Of a DNA stretch of 64,000 bases, positions 1-11,642 are shown piece after piece. The translations under genes were made by a program, and so were the position numbers. Position 1 is the stretch's first letter, and each line of letters begins with the position of its first letter. Origin of the DNA: Cephalopachus bancanus (taxonomy: Eukaryota; Chordata; Mammalia; Primates; Tarsiidae); NCBI GenBank assembly GCA_027257055.1, contig JAPVLO010000232.1, positions 1,488,001 to 1,552,000 of the forward strand, read 5' to 3'. The notes under the pieces were generated by a model that searched no databases, was not told the origin of the DNA, and saw only the letters and a program-made list of their open reading frames with translations.

Positions 1-90
1 GATGAACACATTTGTTTTCTATCCAGAGGGACCATAGAGTCCAAGTGACTGTGGCTGTGGGGACTCTGGGATCACTTTTCTTTCTATCTT

Positions 91-263
91 TCTTTTTTTT
101 AAGAGACAGGATCTCGCTGTGTTGCCCAGGCTGGAGTGTGGTGGCTATTCAGAAGCGTGATCACACGCCCTACAGTTTTGAACTCTTGAGGTCCAGAGAT
201 CCTCCCACCTCGGCCTCCGGAGTGGCTGGGACTGTATTCTGGTGTGTGCCATCACACCCGGCT
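91..263 (-). mobile_element. FLAM-type free left Alu monomer
   Basis: Poly-T followed by antisense 7SL-like sequence that ends in CACACCCGGCT. It retains the 7SL stretch GTGGCTATTCAGAAGCGTGATCA, missing from most Alus, which indicates an early monomer rather than half a dimeric Alu. Confidence 0.8.
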
Positions 264-483
264 TTATTTTCTAATGTCCTAATGCTCAAATTAAAATTCT
301 CCAAATGTGTATTTGTTTCAGAAGCAAAATTCTATTCCAAATATCTGTTTTTTCTTTTTTCAGCAGAGCAAGCCTGTCCCCAGAGACAGCTGCTGGCCAG
401 TCACTGTCTATCCCTGTCGTTGTCTTCCCTGCTAAGTGGCATAGTACATGGGAGGCCCCTGGGATTTCTACCACCGTCAGTGA

Positions 484-1384
<901 letters not shown>

Positions 1385-1575
1385 GCTCTGTTACCTATTA
1401 GCTGCTTGACCTTGGGAGCAAAACTTAAAACTTTGCCTGCCCTCACCCCCCATATGTGACACGGTGATAATTATACCAGCTACCCTGTAAAGTTGAGCCG
1501 AGATGAAGTGGGTTTAGACATGTAAAGAGCTCAGAATACAGCCTTGCACATATTCTGTTCTCTGTAAGTGCTCGT
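1385..1575 (+). repeat. MIR SINE remnant
   Basis: Diverged match to the MIR core and tail: TTAGCTGCTTGACCTTGGG, then GACACGGTGATAATTATACC and TGTAAAGAGCTCAGAATA. Boundaries are approximate. Confidence 0.7.
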
Positions 1576-1779
1576 CTATATCACTGGGTAGAGAGAGACA
1601 AAGACAACCGGGAGGCAATATGCCCCCCGCCCCCGATGTACGTCTCTAAGTTTCTGTTGTATTTATTAATTTTGTGCCTCACACAGCAGTTGCAGAGGGC
1701 TCAGTCTATGTTTCTGAGTGCATGACGGGCTTGGGAAGACAGGCGAACCTACCAATAACGTCAATTAAGTGGCTATCTA

Positions 1780-2100
1780 TAACAGTGCCGGGCACATAGG
1801 AAGTGCCTGGTCCCAGCTAAGCTTTAGCCATTGTAATTATGAGTTGGGTAGCATAAACGTTGAGACTGAGTGTGCGAACGAAGGGTGAGGACGAGGAGGT
1901 GCACTCAGGGAAGCCTTCCAAGAGGCAGTATCATCGAGCTTAGTTTTGATCAGTGTGTAGGCGTCAGAAGAGGGCTAAGTGTGTGTTCCAGGCAGAAGGA
2001 ACATTGTGTGCAGAGTCAGAGAGGCGTGAAATAGCACAATGCATCCAGGGAACTCTGAGTAGGCAAAGTGTGGCTGGAGCACCATCCTCACTGTGACATG
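1780..2100 (+). repeat. L2-like LINE / MIR-end remnant
   Basis: CAGTGCCGGGCACATAGGAAGTGCCTGG resembles the MIR/L2 3' end. It is followed by typical L2 phrases (TTCCAGGCAGAAGGAACATTGTGTGCAGAG, GTGTGGCTGGAGCA). Two fragments may be joined here. Confidence 0.5.
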
Positions 2101-2624
2101 CTGCGTGCACTTCTTGAGTGAGTATTTGGGAGTAGAGGCTGCGAGATGGAACAAAAAAATGAGACATTGCTTGTGTCCCTCTAGCCTTTAGCACTGAGCT
2201 GAATCGCTAGCCGTGGACTGAGTGGTGGGGTGATTTTCCGGTGCTTGGCGTAGCACCTGACCCGGTCCCAGCACTGCGTGGCTTCTGTTCAGCATCGCCC
2301 TACAGCCAGCCCCTTCCTGTCTCTGCTAGAGGAAATGAATTCACTTAATTTATCTGTTTCTTCAAAGTAATTGAGATGAATTACAATAAAGTTGATGAGA
2401 CCACAGTGTAGGCGAAGAGGTTTCTGCGTAATAACATACGAGAGGGAACCCAAAAAAACCCGGACTTTTTGGAGCATGCCCCCTTGTAGTGTAGGCTTAC
2501 CCCACTAGGTAAGTGTTCCAGGAACCCATCAGCATCTGTGTACCAGCTGGAATTGTTGGAAGAGGCTGCGTTCAGCTTCAGTGAAATTTTTCTGGAGATC
2601 CTTTCAATGCATTTGCCCATTTCA

Positions 2625-2929
2625 TGATGGTTGATTGACGAGCGCACCTACCCACACTGCGCTGAGTGTTCAGCAGGTTTTGACCCCCGTGCCTCACCCT
2701 CCCTATTCACTTGATTTTGCTCCTGGTGACTTTTTTTGTTTGTTTGTTCCCCCAGATAAAAAAAGGTCCTCAAAGGGAAACATTCTGCCGATGTGGAAGA
2801 GGTGAAACAAAAAACAGCAGAAGAACTAAAAGGCATCAAAATGGATGCGTTCAAAACTGTTTTGAGCAGTGGGGAAAGCACCCCAATAGGTGTATTGCAC
2901 CAAACGGAGAAGATTTTGAGGGTCACTGA
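2625..2929 (+). pseudogene. Mariner transposase C-terminal fragment
   Basis: The stretch 2689-2736 reads VPHPPYSLDFAPGDFF, the mariner motif around the third catalytic aspartate of the D,D34D triad; the aspartate of APGD is intact. The terminal segment reads FEQWGKHPNRCIAPNG before a stop at 2927-2929, as in mariner C-termini. Indels after DFF put the two motifs in different frames, and the N-terminal two thirds with the other catalytic residues is missing. It cannot encode an active enzyme. Identification rests on motif similarity recalled from the family. Confidence 0.8.
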
Positions 2930-2963
2930 AGTTTAAACGTGTAAGAATAAATACACCACTTTT

Positions 2964-3159
2964 TAAGATTATAAAATATAGTTTATTTAAAAGTAAATTA
3001 GAGAGAGAGAGACAGAGAGAGAGAGAGAGTCAGAGAGTGAGGGAGAGACGATTCACCTCCCCAAGGTAAGGGAGGGGCACCAAAGCCGGGAAGCATGATG
3101 ACAGCCATAGCTCAAAGAGCACATGGCCACACCAGAGTCTAGCAAGGCCATGGCCCAGT
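2964..3159 (-). mobile_element. Nested insertion in the mariner, retroposon-like
   Basis: About 196 bp interrupts the mariner 3' end and is bounded by ACACCACTTTT (2953-2963) and ACACCATTTTT (3160-3170), a likely TSD. On the minus strand the insert ends with AATAAA about 20 nt before its 3' edge, as in a retroposed transcript end, though no long poly-A remains. Source unknown. Confidence 0.5.
2999..3049. repeat. (GA)n microsatellite
   Basis: Imperfect GA/GAGA tract interrupted by ACAG, TCAG and GTGAGGG. It lies inside the nested insertion. Confidence 0.9.
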
Positions 3160-3224
3160 ACACCATTTTTTTGTAAATAAATTCCGGGTATTTTTTGGGG
3201 GGGATCCCCCTCATATTGCTCTAG

Positions 3225-3436
3225 ACCATAGGTCAGCAAACTTTGGTCTGACAGCCACCAGCCCCCCGCCTAGTTCTGTAATTAAGCCACGAGGTACGGT
3301 CATGCTGTACATGTTGTCCACGGCTGCTTTAGTGCTACAACAGCAGCACTGAACAGTCATGACAGAGACTGTATGGCCTGCAAAGCCTAAAATATTTATT
3401 GGCTAGCCTTCTACAGAAAATGTTTGCCAGTCCTTA
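3225..3436 (-). mobile_element. Old hAT/Charlie-type non-autonomous element
   Basis: Reads ATAGGTCAGCAAACTTTGG at the left and GGCCTGCAAAGCCTAAAATATTTA...TTTGCCAGTCCTTACT at the right. These are phrases of a common mammalian hAT MER family. The exact subfamily is not assigned. Confidence 0.7.
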
Positions 3437-3555
3437 CTCTAATTCATTTTTTCTAATCTGGATAAGTAAAAACCATCGATTTAAAACAAGGAATCGAGAT
3501 GATATAGAACCAATGTAGCAAACAATCAGTTACTGAATTTTAAATATCCACTGTT

Positions 3556-3688
3556 AAGGTGACTCACGCCTGCAATCCCAGCACTTTGGGAGGCCAAGGT
3601 GGGAGGATCACTTCAGCCCAGGCGTTTGAGACCAGCCTGGGCAAAATAGCAAGACTCCATCTCTAAAATCAAAAACAAATAAATAAAA
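3556..3688 (+). mobile_element. Alu-type monomer
   Basis: Single 7SL-derived monomer (GGTGACTCACGCCTGCAATCCCAGCAC...) with an A-rich AAATAAATAAAA tail. Confidence 0.85.
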
Positions 3689-3849
3689 TTTTTAAATGTA
3701 CTTAAAGAGAGAGAAGATGGAAAACATGATAGCCATAAAGTATGCAATAAACACAAATAAATGAATAAACATATATTCTGTGATTGGCTTTCAAATTTGG
3801 CTCTGGGCTTCCTGGTCACCAGGGAAAAAAAAATATCAAAAAATTAGTC

Positions 3850-4735
3850 ATCTGTGTTAGTTACCTAGTGCTTTGTCAAGTAAGGATGATGAGGTTTATA
3901 AGTGTGAAAAGGAGAGCTTTATTTTTCATAAAGGGTTGCAGCCTGTAGGAAGGGTGGTCCTTGTGACAGGCTGGGAAGGGTTGCCTCTGGCCAGAAGTCC
4001 AAAACAGATACTTTTGAGTGTAAGATTTCTCATGCGTGTATGAGTTGGCTGAATGTGAGTTCTGTTGATCTGGGCAGGGCCCAGCTGATCTTAGTGGGCT
4101 TGCTCACACATTTGTGATCAGTTGGTGTATTTGCTTGGAGCTTAGGGTCTAGGGTGGGCTCAGTTGGGATGGCTCGTCTCGACTCCACACGACCTCCCAT
4201 CGTCCTCTAGCGGGCTATCCTGGACTTGTTCACATAACAGTGCCAGGGATTTATGCCGAATGGGGAGGCCAAATATGCATACTCAATAAGCCATAGGGGA
4301 GTCATGAATATCCATAAATATGTGCATGTGTGCAGTTGAGCTTCATACCCCTTCATGGGTCCCGTGGTCAAAAAATGGCACACTAGCATGGTCCCAGGAT
4401 GGAGTTTTCAGCCCTCTGACGTCGCATCCTCCATAAACTGGCCAGAACCACTTCGTGGTTGGTGGTCCCTCATCAGGAAGGAATGTTAGTGGGTTGTTTT
4501 GCTTAAACCCACAAAAGGGAGGGACAGTCGTGAGGCTGGTTGAAATCAGCCTTGGAGTGAGTCTTTCAAAAGAGCTGCTCTCTGTTTAACTCTTAGAAAA
4601 GAAAGCCTAATGGTGGTTAGTGACAGAGGAGGGATAACAAGGCATGTTTGATTCCCGTCATGGCCAAGAACTCAGTTTTCAAGGTTTCTCTGGGGTTCAG
4701 TTGGTTGAGGCGCTTAGGATTTTATTTTATTTCTC
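3850..4735 (+). mobile_element. Old LTR-retroelement (MaLR/ERVL-like) debris
   Basis: Includes GGGGAGTCATGAATATCCAT, AAAGGGAGGGACAGT and a 3' phrase ending GGCGCTTAGGATTTTATTTTATTT, resembling 3' internal sequences of mammalian MaLR/ERVL elements. A related 3' phrase recurs at 42920-43100. No intact reading frame. Family assignment is tentative. Confidence 0.4.
4025..4237 (+). repeat. Old interspersed repeat, copy A
   Basis: Aligns along its length with 4775-5015: GATCTGGGC..GGGCCCAGCTGATCT, GGTCTAGGGTGGGCTCAG, GACTTGTTCACATA. A widely dispersed mammalian repeat that I do not name. Confidence 0.7.
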
Positions 4736-4739
4736 AGCT

Positions 4740-5530
4740 TCATAACAAACCATCTTAAACTTTAGTGGCTAAAACAGCTGCTATTTCCTATTTCCCATGT
4801 GTCTGTGAGTTGGATGAATGTGGTTCTGCTAATCTGGGCTGGGCCCAGCTGATCTCAGTGGGCTTGCACACACACACTTGTGACCATTTGGTGTGTTTAC
4901 TTGGAGCTGAGGGTCTAGGGTGGGCTCAGCTGGGACAGCTCATCTCAACTCCACATGATCTCTCATCCTCCAGCAGGCTGGCCGGGACTTGTTCACATAG
5001 CAGTGGCAGGTCCCAAGAGATACCTGCCACATAATGGAGGCTTAGGCTGGGAGCTGGCTTGCTGTTACTTCAGTTACAGCCTGGTGGCCAAAGCAAGTCA
5101 GAAGGCCAGCCCAGATCCAAGGGGTGAGGAATAGACTCCAACTCTTTTTTTTTTTTTTTTTTGAGTCGGGGTCTCAATGTGTTGCCCAGGCTGGAGTGCA
5201 GTGGCACAGTCATGACTACCACAGTCTCAAACTTCTGAGTTCACGCAAGCCTTCCTCCCCAGCCTTCCAAGTAGCTGGAACCACCACACCCGGCTAGTTT
5301 TTTTAATTTATTGTAAAAACGAGGTCTCGCCAAGTTACCCAGGCTGGTCTCAAACCCCTGGGCTCAGGCAGTCCTCTCGCCTCGGCCTCCCAAAGTGCCA
5401 TACCTAGCCAGACTCCAACGCTTGCTGGGAGGAGCTGCAAAGTCGCATTGCACAGGGCAGGGAGACGGGAGAGACAAATTGGGACCATGTTTGAACTTAC
5501 AAACAATCAATCATCATCTAGGACAGCATG
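4740..5530 (+). repeat. Old interspersed repeat, copy B, split by an Alu
   Basis: Starts CATAACAAACCATCTTAAAC, passes through the segment shared with copy A, and continues GGCCAAAGCAAGTCAGAAGGCCAGCCCAGAT and, beyond the Alu, GGAGGAGCTGCAAAGTCGCATTGCA. This is the more complete copy. Confidence 0.7.
5143..5409 (-). mobile_element. Alu SINE inserted in the old repeat
   Basis: Poly-T head and antisense dimer. TSD AGACTCCAAC at 5133-5142 and 5410-5419, so the insertion postdates the host repeat. Confidence 0.9.
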
Positions 5531-7187
5531 AATTCCAGCCACACATTTTTAAAAAGTTGTCTCTGTGGTCTAAAGTGGAAAAAAATATTCATCATACATG
5601 GGTCTATTCGGCCCACCCACAGATATGAATCACCAGTGTCTCCAACGAAGAGGACCACTGTCCTCTAGCTAACGACAAACACACAGGAGGGGTGGAAAGC
5701 TGCCTTCTGGAAATGTGGTCCAGATCAGATGAGACCCAGACCCATCCCCAAACACCACTTGATGAGTTTCACCAGGGCATCAGACAGTTTCAATGGGTTA
5801 AGGGAATAACAAAATCATTATCACAGATGGAACCAATGACTAAATGAAACATTAGTTTTTGAGACTAAAGCCTAAACAGACTTGCAATATTCTTCCCAAT
5901 TGCCATTCTGCTCCCCTTCCTTTTTCATTGTCAGGAGATGTTAAAATTGGTCACTGTATTCAAAGATGACATCACTATCTGTGGATATGGATGAGATTGA
6001 AAAGACAGCTAGGGGACAGTTTTATTTTAACTCACTAGCTGTGTGATGATTTTTTAAAATTTATTGCCAGAAAATCTTCCCTACAAACAAACTTGCCTCA
6101 ATAAACAATGCTATGTATAAAAAAGCAACAGTAATGTCAGAAGACCTCTTCGGCTGTTCTTTTCCTGGTACGATGGGGGTATTAGTAAGAGGAGAATCAA
6201 CACAGAGTCCTCGCTTCCTAGACTAGTTCAGATCCCTCCAAAAAAAATCTTAAAAAAAAAACAAAACAGCACCAAAACCTAAACTCCCAAATTACCCAGA
6301 CAAAACTGCACAGCTTAGGTTTAAGAATGTTCTTTCTGGCCCACAGCCAGTCAGGGTCCTTGGCTTTGTTTGCAAGAAGTCAATGCCTTCAAACTTGGAC
6401 TTCTCTGGAGCTGCCACCCTCTGATTTGTGTAGTAGCAGCAGTTGTGAGTGGGGAGGAACATGACAGAATTTAGAAAACTATTAGACGCCTGTTCACTCA
6501 GACATCGGGACCAGCTGTGGCTGGAAATGTCTTCCAACTGAGATACGGTGAAGAGGAACAGAACCATTAACATTATTGATAAGGCAGAGACAGAGCCTTC
6601 CGGATACTCACAGAGGACCCATTTGTGGGAGAGTTGGGGGAGGTAGGGCTGTCTCAGGAAGAACACATGAAGCTTCCAAAATCTGGTTACAGAAAATCAG
6701 AAATTAACCTTGGGCGGGTCACAGGCTTAAACGTAACGAATCTTAAGGGTGACAAGGTTACCCAGCGTGGTGTGTATAAAATATCTAGAGGATTGCTCAA
6801 AAGAAGAGACCTCAACAAGGGTTGATTCCCCTCTTCTCTCTGAATCTCCCACCACCTTAGGGATTTCTTAAGAAAACAAAAAACCTGCCAGCCAGCTCCC
6901 TCTGGAAAGATGTCAAGTAGGATAAGCTGCTGATAGGTGGTAGCAAGCGTCAACATTCCCGTCCAGGTGGATGGAGTGGGTGTGTCCCTTCTCCTACTCC
7001 TCCCCTCCTCACAGCTTGGAAAAGACATCCCTTCCTTCCCTCAGAGGAAGTGTGTGTACGCCCAGACCTACCTTGGCATTCCTTGATGTCTTGGAGAAGC
7101 AGATGACCCCGGCTGAGCAAGACAGTCAGCAGAACAGCAGCCCTTGATGCTGCAATTGGAAATTTCCATTCTTTGCTTGCAGCTCTG
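5531..7187. other. Long low-repeat stretch
   Basis: No SINE, LINE or LTR signature noticed. A 124-codon minus-strand frame at 6292-6666 has no recognised motif. Possibly single-copy intronic or intergenic DNA. Confidence 0.5.
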
Positions 7188-7210
7188 AAAAAAAAAAAAA
7201 AAAAAAAAAA
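7188..7210. repeat. Poly-A tract
   Basis: 23 consecutive A without an identifiable SINE body upstream. Confidence 0.9.
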
Positions 7211-7654
7211 CTAAAGAGCCCAGTAGCTGGGAAATTTCCACGATGGAAAATTTTAACATATTCTTTAGCTCTAAACTATGCAGGTTTATAGAGACTTTTT
7301 TTTTTCCTTTTGGTAATTTTCTTCTTTAACAATAATTTATGAACGTGGTAGCACTGTCGCTGTGGGCATTAGGGCGAGATGACTCGGAGGGAAGGGCACA
7401 GTGTGGCTAGTGGGGGGAGGCTGTTCTGGCTGCACCTGGGACCACCCAAACCATAGACGGGCAGGTCGCGGCAGGACCCCTGGGTGGGAGCCCACCCAGC
7501 AGAAGCCCCGTGCCCTGGAGCACCGCAGGGAAGTATGTGTAGATTGGAAGTGGGAAGTGCATGGAGACCACTTTGAAACGGCATGGTGAGTTCTGCTGCT
7601 GGGAGGAGCAGAGCAGGGAGAGCCTCCGACCACAACTCCTTTAGCCACACTGTG

Positions 7655-7775
7655 AGGAGGCATCACCTAGGAACCTTGCTAGGACCCAGGTTCTGATGCC
7701 GTCTGAGTAGGGTCTGCGACAGTGCTTCCAACTGGTTCCCAGGCAATGCCGATGCTGGGCTTCTGCGACCACTGC
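7655..7775. mobile_element. Old hAT MER-type fragment
   Basis: CATCACCTAGGAACCTTGCTAGGACCCAGGTTCTGATGCC and TTCCCAGGCAATGCCGATGCTGG match the body of a common mammalian hAT non-autonomous element in diverged form. Confidence 0.55.
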
Positions 7776-7872
7776 GAGTAGGTAGGCCATACACAATGGG
7801 TCCTACTGACTAAGAGTGGCTGCAGGTGAGTACCCTCGGGGCTGTTTTCCCAGATTAGAAAACTAAGGGCTA

Positions 7873-8165
7873 GCCGGGCATGGTGGCTCATGCCTGTAAT
7901 CCCAGCACTTTGGGAGGCGGAGGCGAGAGGATTGCTTGAGCCCAGGGGTTCGAGACCATCCTGGGCAACCTGGCAAGACCTTGTCTCTACAACAAACCAA
8001 AAAATTAGCCGGGCGTGGTAGTACGCACTTGTGGTTTTGGCTACTTGAAAGGCTGAGGTGGAAGGAACACCTGAGCATAGCAGATCAAGGCTGCAGTGGC
8101 CGAGAGCATGCCACTGCACTCCAGCCTGGGCGACAGAGTGAAACTGACTCAAAAAAAAAAAAAAA
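7873..8165 (+). mobile_element. Alu SINE, full dimer
   Basis: GCCGGGCATGGTGGCTCATGCC start and pure poly-A tail. TSD CTAAGGGCTA flanks it (7862-7872 and 8167-8176). Confidence 0.95.
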
Positions 8166-8606
8166 GCTAAGGGCTAAGATAGGACTGAGTGTCTTCTGGA
8201 TAGATGCTCCCGCAAGTCTGGGTAGCATGGATCTCTTGAATTGAGGGCACACAAGCAGTTGCCAGGAGGCTGCCCACTCCAGCAGACTCGACGGTCTCTA
8301 GAACTTCGGGCCTTTCTGGAGAAACCTCAGCATCACGTTGGTGAAGAGTCCTGAGGTGGTCCCCATTCCCTGGTGATTGTCCAGCCCTGCGACGTGCGGG
8401 CAAAACACTGGAAACTGGTCCCAGGTGATACGGGAAGACTCGACCAGAATGACGTGAAGGGGAGGAGGAGTCCAGGGGACGAATGACTTCCACCTGAGCC
8501 AGAGTATTTGTCTCACTTTTACTGAAATAAAAAGGGAACTGGAGAATTTTCCATTCTCTAAATAACTATCTCGTCTCTGTGCTATCTATTTTACAAAGAG
8601 AGGGAG
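8166..8606. other. Unique sequence
   Basis: No repeat recognised. 8520-8600 is AT-rich. Overlapping short frames on the minus strand show no motif. Confidence 0.4.
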
Positions 8607-8993
8607 TGAGCACGTAGCACATAACCCCACATCCGAGAAGGCCTGTGTGTCATATGTATCTCTTCCAAAGAAGTCACCCAGAGGTCCAGCAGGGAAAGAC
8701 ATGGTTTTATTAGCACTTATGGGAGGCACCTCTGGCAGCCGGTTGGTGAAGAATCCAGACCTCAGGACAGTCCAGCAAGCAGTTTTGTAATCAAAGCAAT
8801 CAAGCTCATCATTCAAATTCCCATACAACGTGTACAATTACATTAAGCATGACAACCACATGGTTTTCAGCTGTGCTTGGTTACCTGCATCCCAAGACTT
8901 GTTACTGGGAATATGCACACGCTTAAGAGTCCAGCCTTGGCCAGAGGCTTTTCCTGAGGAAGGGACAGGAAGAAGCCAGGTGTAGGGAAAACA
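8607..8993 (-). mobile_element. Solo-LTR-like element, copy 1
   Basis: About 387 bp collinear with 34381-34768. Read on the minus strand it starts TGTTTTCCC and contains AATAAA in the same position as the other copy. TG..CA-like ends, matching length and a polyadenylation signal point to an LTR of an old endogenous retroelement. No flanking duplication is evident. Confidence 0.6.
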
Positions 8994-9154
8994 GTTCGTG
9001 TTCAGACAGTACCTCCCAGAGATGTGTCAAAATCGGTGGCATCTTTATTCCAGGGTGTTACCTCCAGTTGATCTGTAGTGTGTCTGCTGTATGTATTTTT
9101 AAAACATGTGACCCATTTGTTGTTTTCCATTCAACTGAGTTTTGGATGGGTTAT

Positions 9155-9456
9155 TTTATTTTACTTTATTTTTTTTAGTTGGAGTCTCATTCCATTGCCC
9201 ATGCTGAAGTGCAGTGGTACATTCACGGCCACCCCAGCATCAACCTGCTGGGCTCAGGCAATCCTTCTGCCTCAGCCTTCCAAGTAGCCGGAACTACAGG
9301 TGCACACCACCACGCCTGGCTAATTTTTTGATTTATTGTAGAGATGAGGTCTCGCCAAATTGCCCAGGCTGTTCTCGAACCCATGGGCTCAGGCGATCCT
9401 CTCGCCTCTGCCTCCCAAAGTGCTGGAATTACAGGCTTGAGCCACCGCGCCCAGCC
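9155..9456 (-). mobile_element. Alu SINE, lemur type
   Basis: Antisense dimer with GATTTATTGTAGAGATGAGG in the linker region. TSD TGGATGGGTTATT at about 9143-9154 and 9457-9468. Confidence 0.95.
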
Positions 9457-9681
9457 TGGATGGGTTATTACTACTTACTTTTCAAATTAAAGTCCACAGA
9501 AGAGCCTATGAAAGGAAGGAGGAGGGGGGCTTATAATCATGAAAATGTGATGTGATAGAGTGTCACAAGCATGAAATTCACTTGGTTATATAATAAAAAG
9601 TATTAAAATATAAGAAGTAAATAGGTATCCTAGTAAGCTAACATATACCTACTATTTAAAATTCCTAAATGGCTTACAGAA

Positions 9682-9934
9682 TTATTTCGAGATTTGGACT
9701 TCTAGAGATGGGCTGATATCTTTGCCTTCAAAAATCTTCACTGTGGGGTCAAGGTATGATTCAGCAATGGAACGGTCTTCCTGATCACTTAAAAGAAATC
9801 GGTTTGGTTTTTTCCATATTGTAGGTCTCCACGAGCAGTAATTCACCTGAGAACCATCTTGCTTCCTATTGCCAATCAAATCTGATTTGTTTGATCCGTC
9901 TGAAGTCACATTGTTTTTAAGGAGTGCTTTTTTC
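9682..9934 (-). CDS. Candidate terminal coding exon or retrocopy fragment, unknown product
   Basis: On the minus strand an open frame runs from a potential splice acceptor (TTTATAG before 9934) to TAA at 9682-9684. It encodes roughly 83 residues, hydrophilic, with the phrase SWRPTIWKKPNRFLLSDQED and no Alu content. There is no in-frame ATG: the annotated open start is a GTG, so it could only be an internal or last exon. The pyrimidine tract is weak, no AATAAA follows closely, and an old L1 abuts the acceptor side. I do not recognise the protein. A chance frame or old pseudogene is about as likely. Confidence 0.2.
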
Positions 9935-9940
9935 CTATAA

Positions 9941-10550
9941 ATTATTGAGGTGAAACTGTCATATCGTTACCTATTTTAAAGCAAAAAATTTCAGAGGCAT
10001 GTACTGCATTCAACATTGTGCAACCAACACTTGTATCTGGTTCCAAAGCATTTTCATCACCCCAAAAGGAAACCCCATATCCACTAAGCAACTGCTTCTC
10101 ATCTCCCCCTCCTCTCCCCTCCCCCAGTCTACTTACTGGCTCTATGGATTCACATTTCTGAATATTTCACATAAATGGGTTCATATAAGAGGTGGCCCTT
10201 TGCAAAGTCTATCTTCTTTTTTTTTTTTTTTGAGTTGGAGTCTCACTCTGTCACCCAGACAGGAGTGCAGTGGCCGCTCCCGGCCACCGCAGCCTCGACC
10301 TGCTGGGCTCCGGCGATCCTTCTGCCTCAGCCTTCCAGGTGGCTGGAATTACAGGCACGCACTACCACACCCAGCTAATTTTTTGATTTATTGTAGAGAT
10401 GAGGGCTCACCAAGTTGCCCAGGCAGGTCTCGAACCCGTGGGCTCAGGCAATCCACTCACCTCAGCCTCCCAAGGCGCGGGATTACAGGCTGAGCCACCG
10501 AGCCCGGCTAAAGTCTATCTTCTTAAAGATCAACATTGTCTTTACAATAA
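9941..10550 (-). mobile_element. Old L1 fragment (antisense), split by an Alu
   Basis: TTGAGGTGAAACTGTCATA, CATTTTCATCACCCCAAAAGGAAACCCCATA and CTATGGATTCACATTTCTGAATATTTCACATAAATGG match an old mammalian L1 3' region read in reverse. Confidence 0.7.
10218..10509 (-). mobile_element. Alu SINE, lemur type, young
   Basis: Antisense dimer with CCGCTCCCGGCCACCGCAGCC and GGCGCGGGATTACAGGCTGAGCC. Perfect TSD AAAGTCTATCTTC at 10204-10216 and 10510-10522. Confidence 0.95.
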
Positions 10551-10551
10551 G

Positions 10552-10690
10552 TGCAAGCACTGTGAGTGCCTGTGACAGGCGAGACACTTAATCCTCACAA
10601 CAAGCTCATGAGTGGATACCATGATTTGATACAGATGAGAACACTGAGACCTAGCTTAAACGAGTTGCCTTAGCGCCCTACGCTATGGCC
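10552..10690 (-). repeat. MIR SINE remnant
   Basis: Antisense MIR phrases CACTTAATCCTCACAACAAGCTCATGAG and ACAGATGAGAACACTGAGACC. Confidence 0.75.
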
Positions 10691-10741
10691 AAGCAGGTCA
10701 TAACCTGCAACCACACCCATGAGTGCTTTTTCCAAATTTCA

Positions 10742-11323
10742 TAGCCACATCCCAGCTTCATTTGCCTGATCATAAACAGATGGATAGACACTCCTCAAGT
10801 TTAATAACTTTGCGGAGCTTGATTCAAATACTGAATGTGTTGTTAGTTGCTTACAGCTGCTGTTTCTCTTAGCAGTGCAGTAAGTCCAGGCAAACTCTTT
10901 TGAAGAGCTCATTAAAACTGCTAAAATAAAGTCTTAGAGGCAGGTGCATTCATTAGCTGAAATGCAGACGATTATGTTAATATCGCATTCAGGTGACAAA
11001 TTTAAAGGCACCAAAATCAGGGAGGATAAAAGAATGTTCAAAGCTAAAGTTAACTTCTTCCTTTGTAGGGCCCTTTGTTGTGTTAAGCATGTGACTGACT
11101 GCAGCTGTCAACATGGGGACCGCCAGTGTTATCTCACAAGAACAAAGCTGGTTTGCAGTATCATATTTCTTTTCCAATGTCTTGGGTCTCTATTCAGGAG
11201 AAGAAAGGTAAGGCATTGCCCACAACCCTAGAGCTATTTTTCAGATAGGCAATCTGGAACCTCATTTACAACTGATTGTCAGATTACACCCCAGGGGAGA
11301 GGAGCCCTGTGAAGGAAAGTGAT
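10742..11323. other. Unique sequence
   Basis: No recognised repeat or gene. Two overlapping frames at 10944-11231 on opposite strands are shadows without motifs. Confidence 0.4.
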
Positions 11324-11339
11324 TAAAATATGGTGACAA

Positions 11340-11627
11340 GCCGGGCTCGGTGGCTCAACCTGTAATCCCTCGCCTTTGGGAGGCTGAGGTGAGTGGATTG
11401 ACTGAGCCCGCGGGTTCGCGACCCGCCTGGGCAGCGAGACCTCATCTCTACAATAAATCAAAAAAAAATCAGCCGGGCGTGGTAGCGCATGCCTGTAATT
11501 CCGGCTACTTGGAAGGCTGAGGCGGAAGGATCGCCGGAGCCCAGCAGGTCGAGGCTGCGGTGGCCGGAAGCGGCCACTGCACTCCAGTCTGGGCGACAGA
11601 GTGAGACTCCAACTCAAAAAAAAAAAA
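11340..11627 (+). mobile_element. Alu SINE, young lemur lineage
   Basis: GCCGGGCTCGGTGGCTCA start. Carries the 5-nt-deleted GGGCAGCGAGACC and CGCCTTTGGGAGG variants. Flanked by AAAATATGGTGACA (about 11325-11338 and 11628-11641). Pure A tail. It sits directly upstream of another Alu that uses the same target. Confidence 0.95.
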
Positions 11628-11642
11628 AAAATATGGTGACAG

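Larger units (their letters stand above)
2439..3213 (+). mobile_element. Decayed mariner (Tc1/mariner) DNA transposon
   Basis: The left end CGAGAGGGAACCCAAAAA and the right end (antisense TGAGGGGGATCCCCCCCAAAAA) are terminal inverted repeats, each flanked by TA at 2437-2438 and 3214-3215. The element is internally deleted. It retains a broken C-terminal transposase segment and carries a nested insertion at 2964-3159. Confidence 0.85.

Noticed and set aside
6292..6666. 124-residue minus frame with splice-like signals nearby
   Set aside because: Weak acceptor and donor matches only, no recognised domain; kept as unique sequence.
11410..11430. GGTTCGAGACC, like a tRNA B box
   Set aside because: This is the internal pol III promoter B box of the Alu left monomer, not a tRNA gene.
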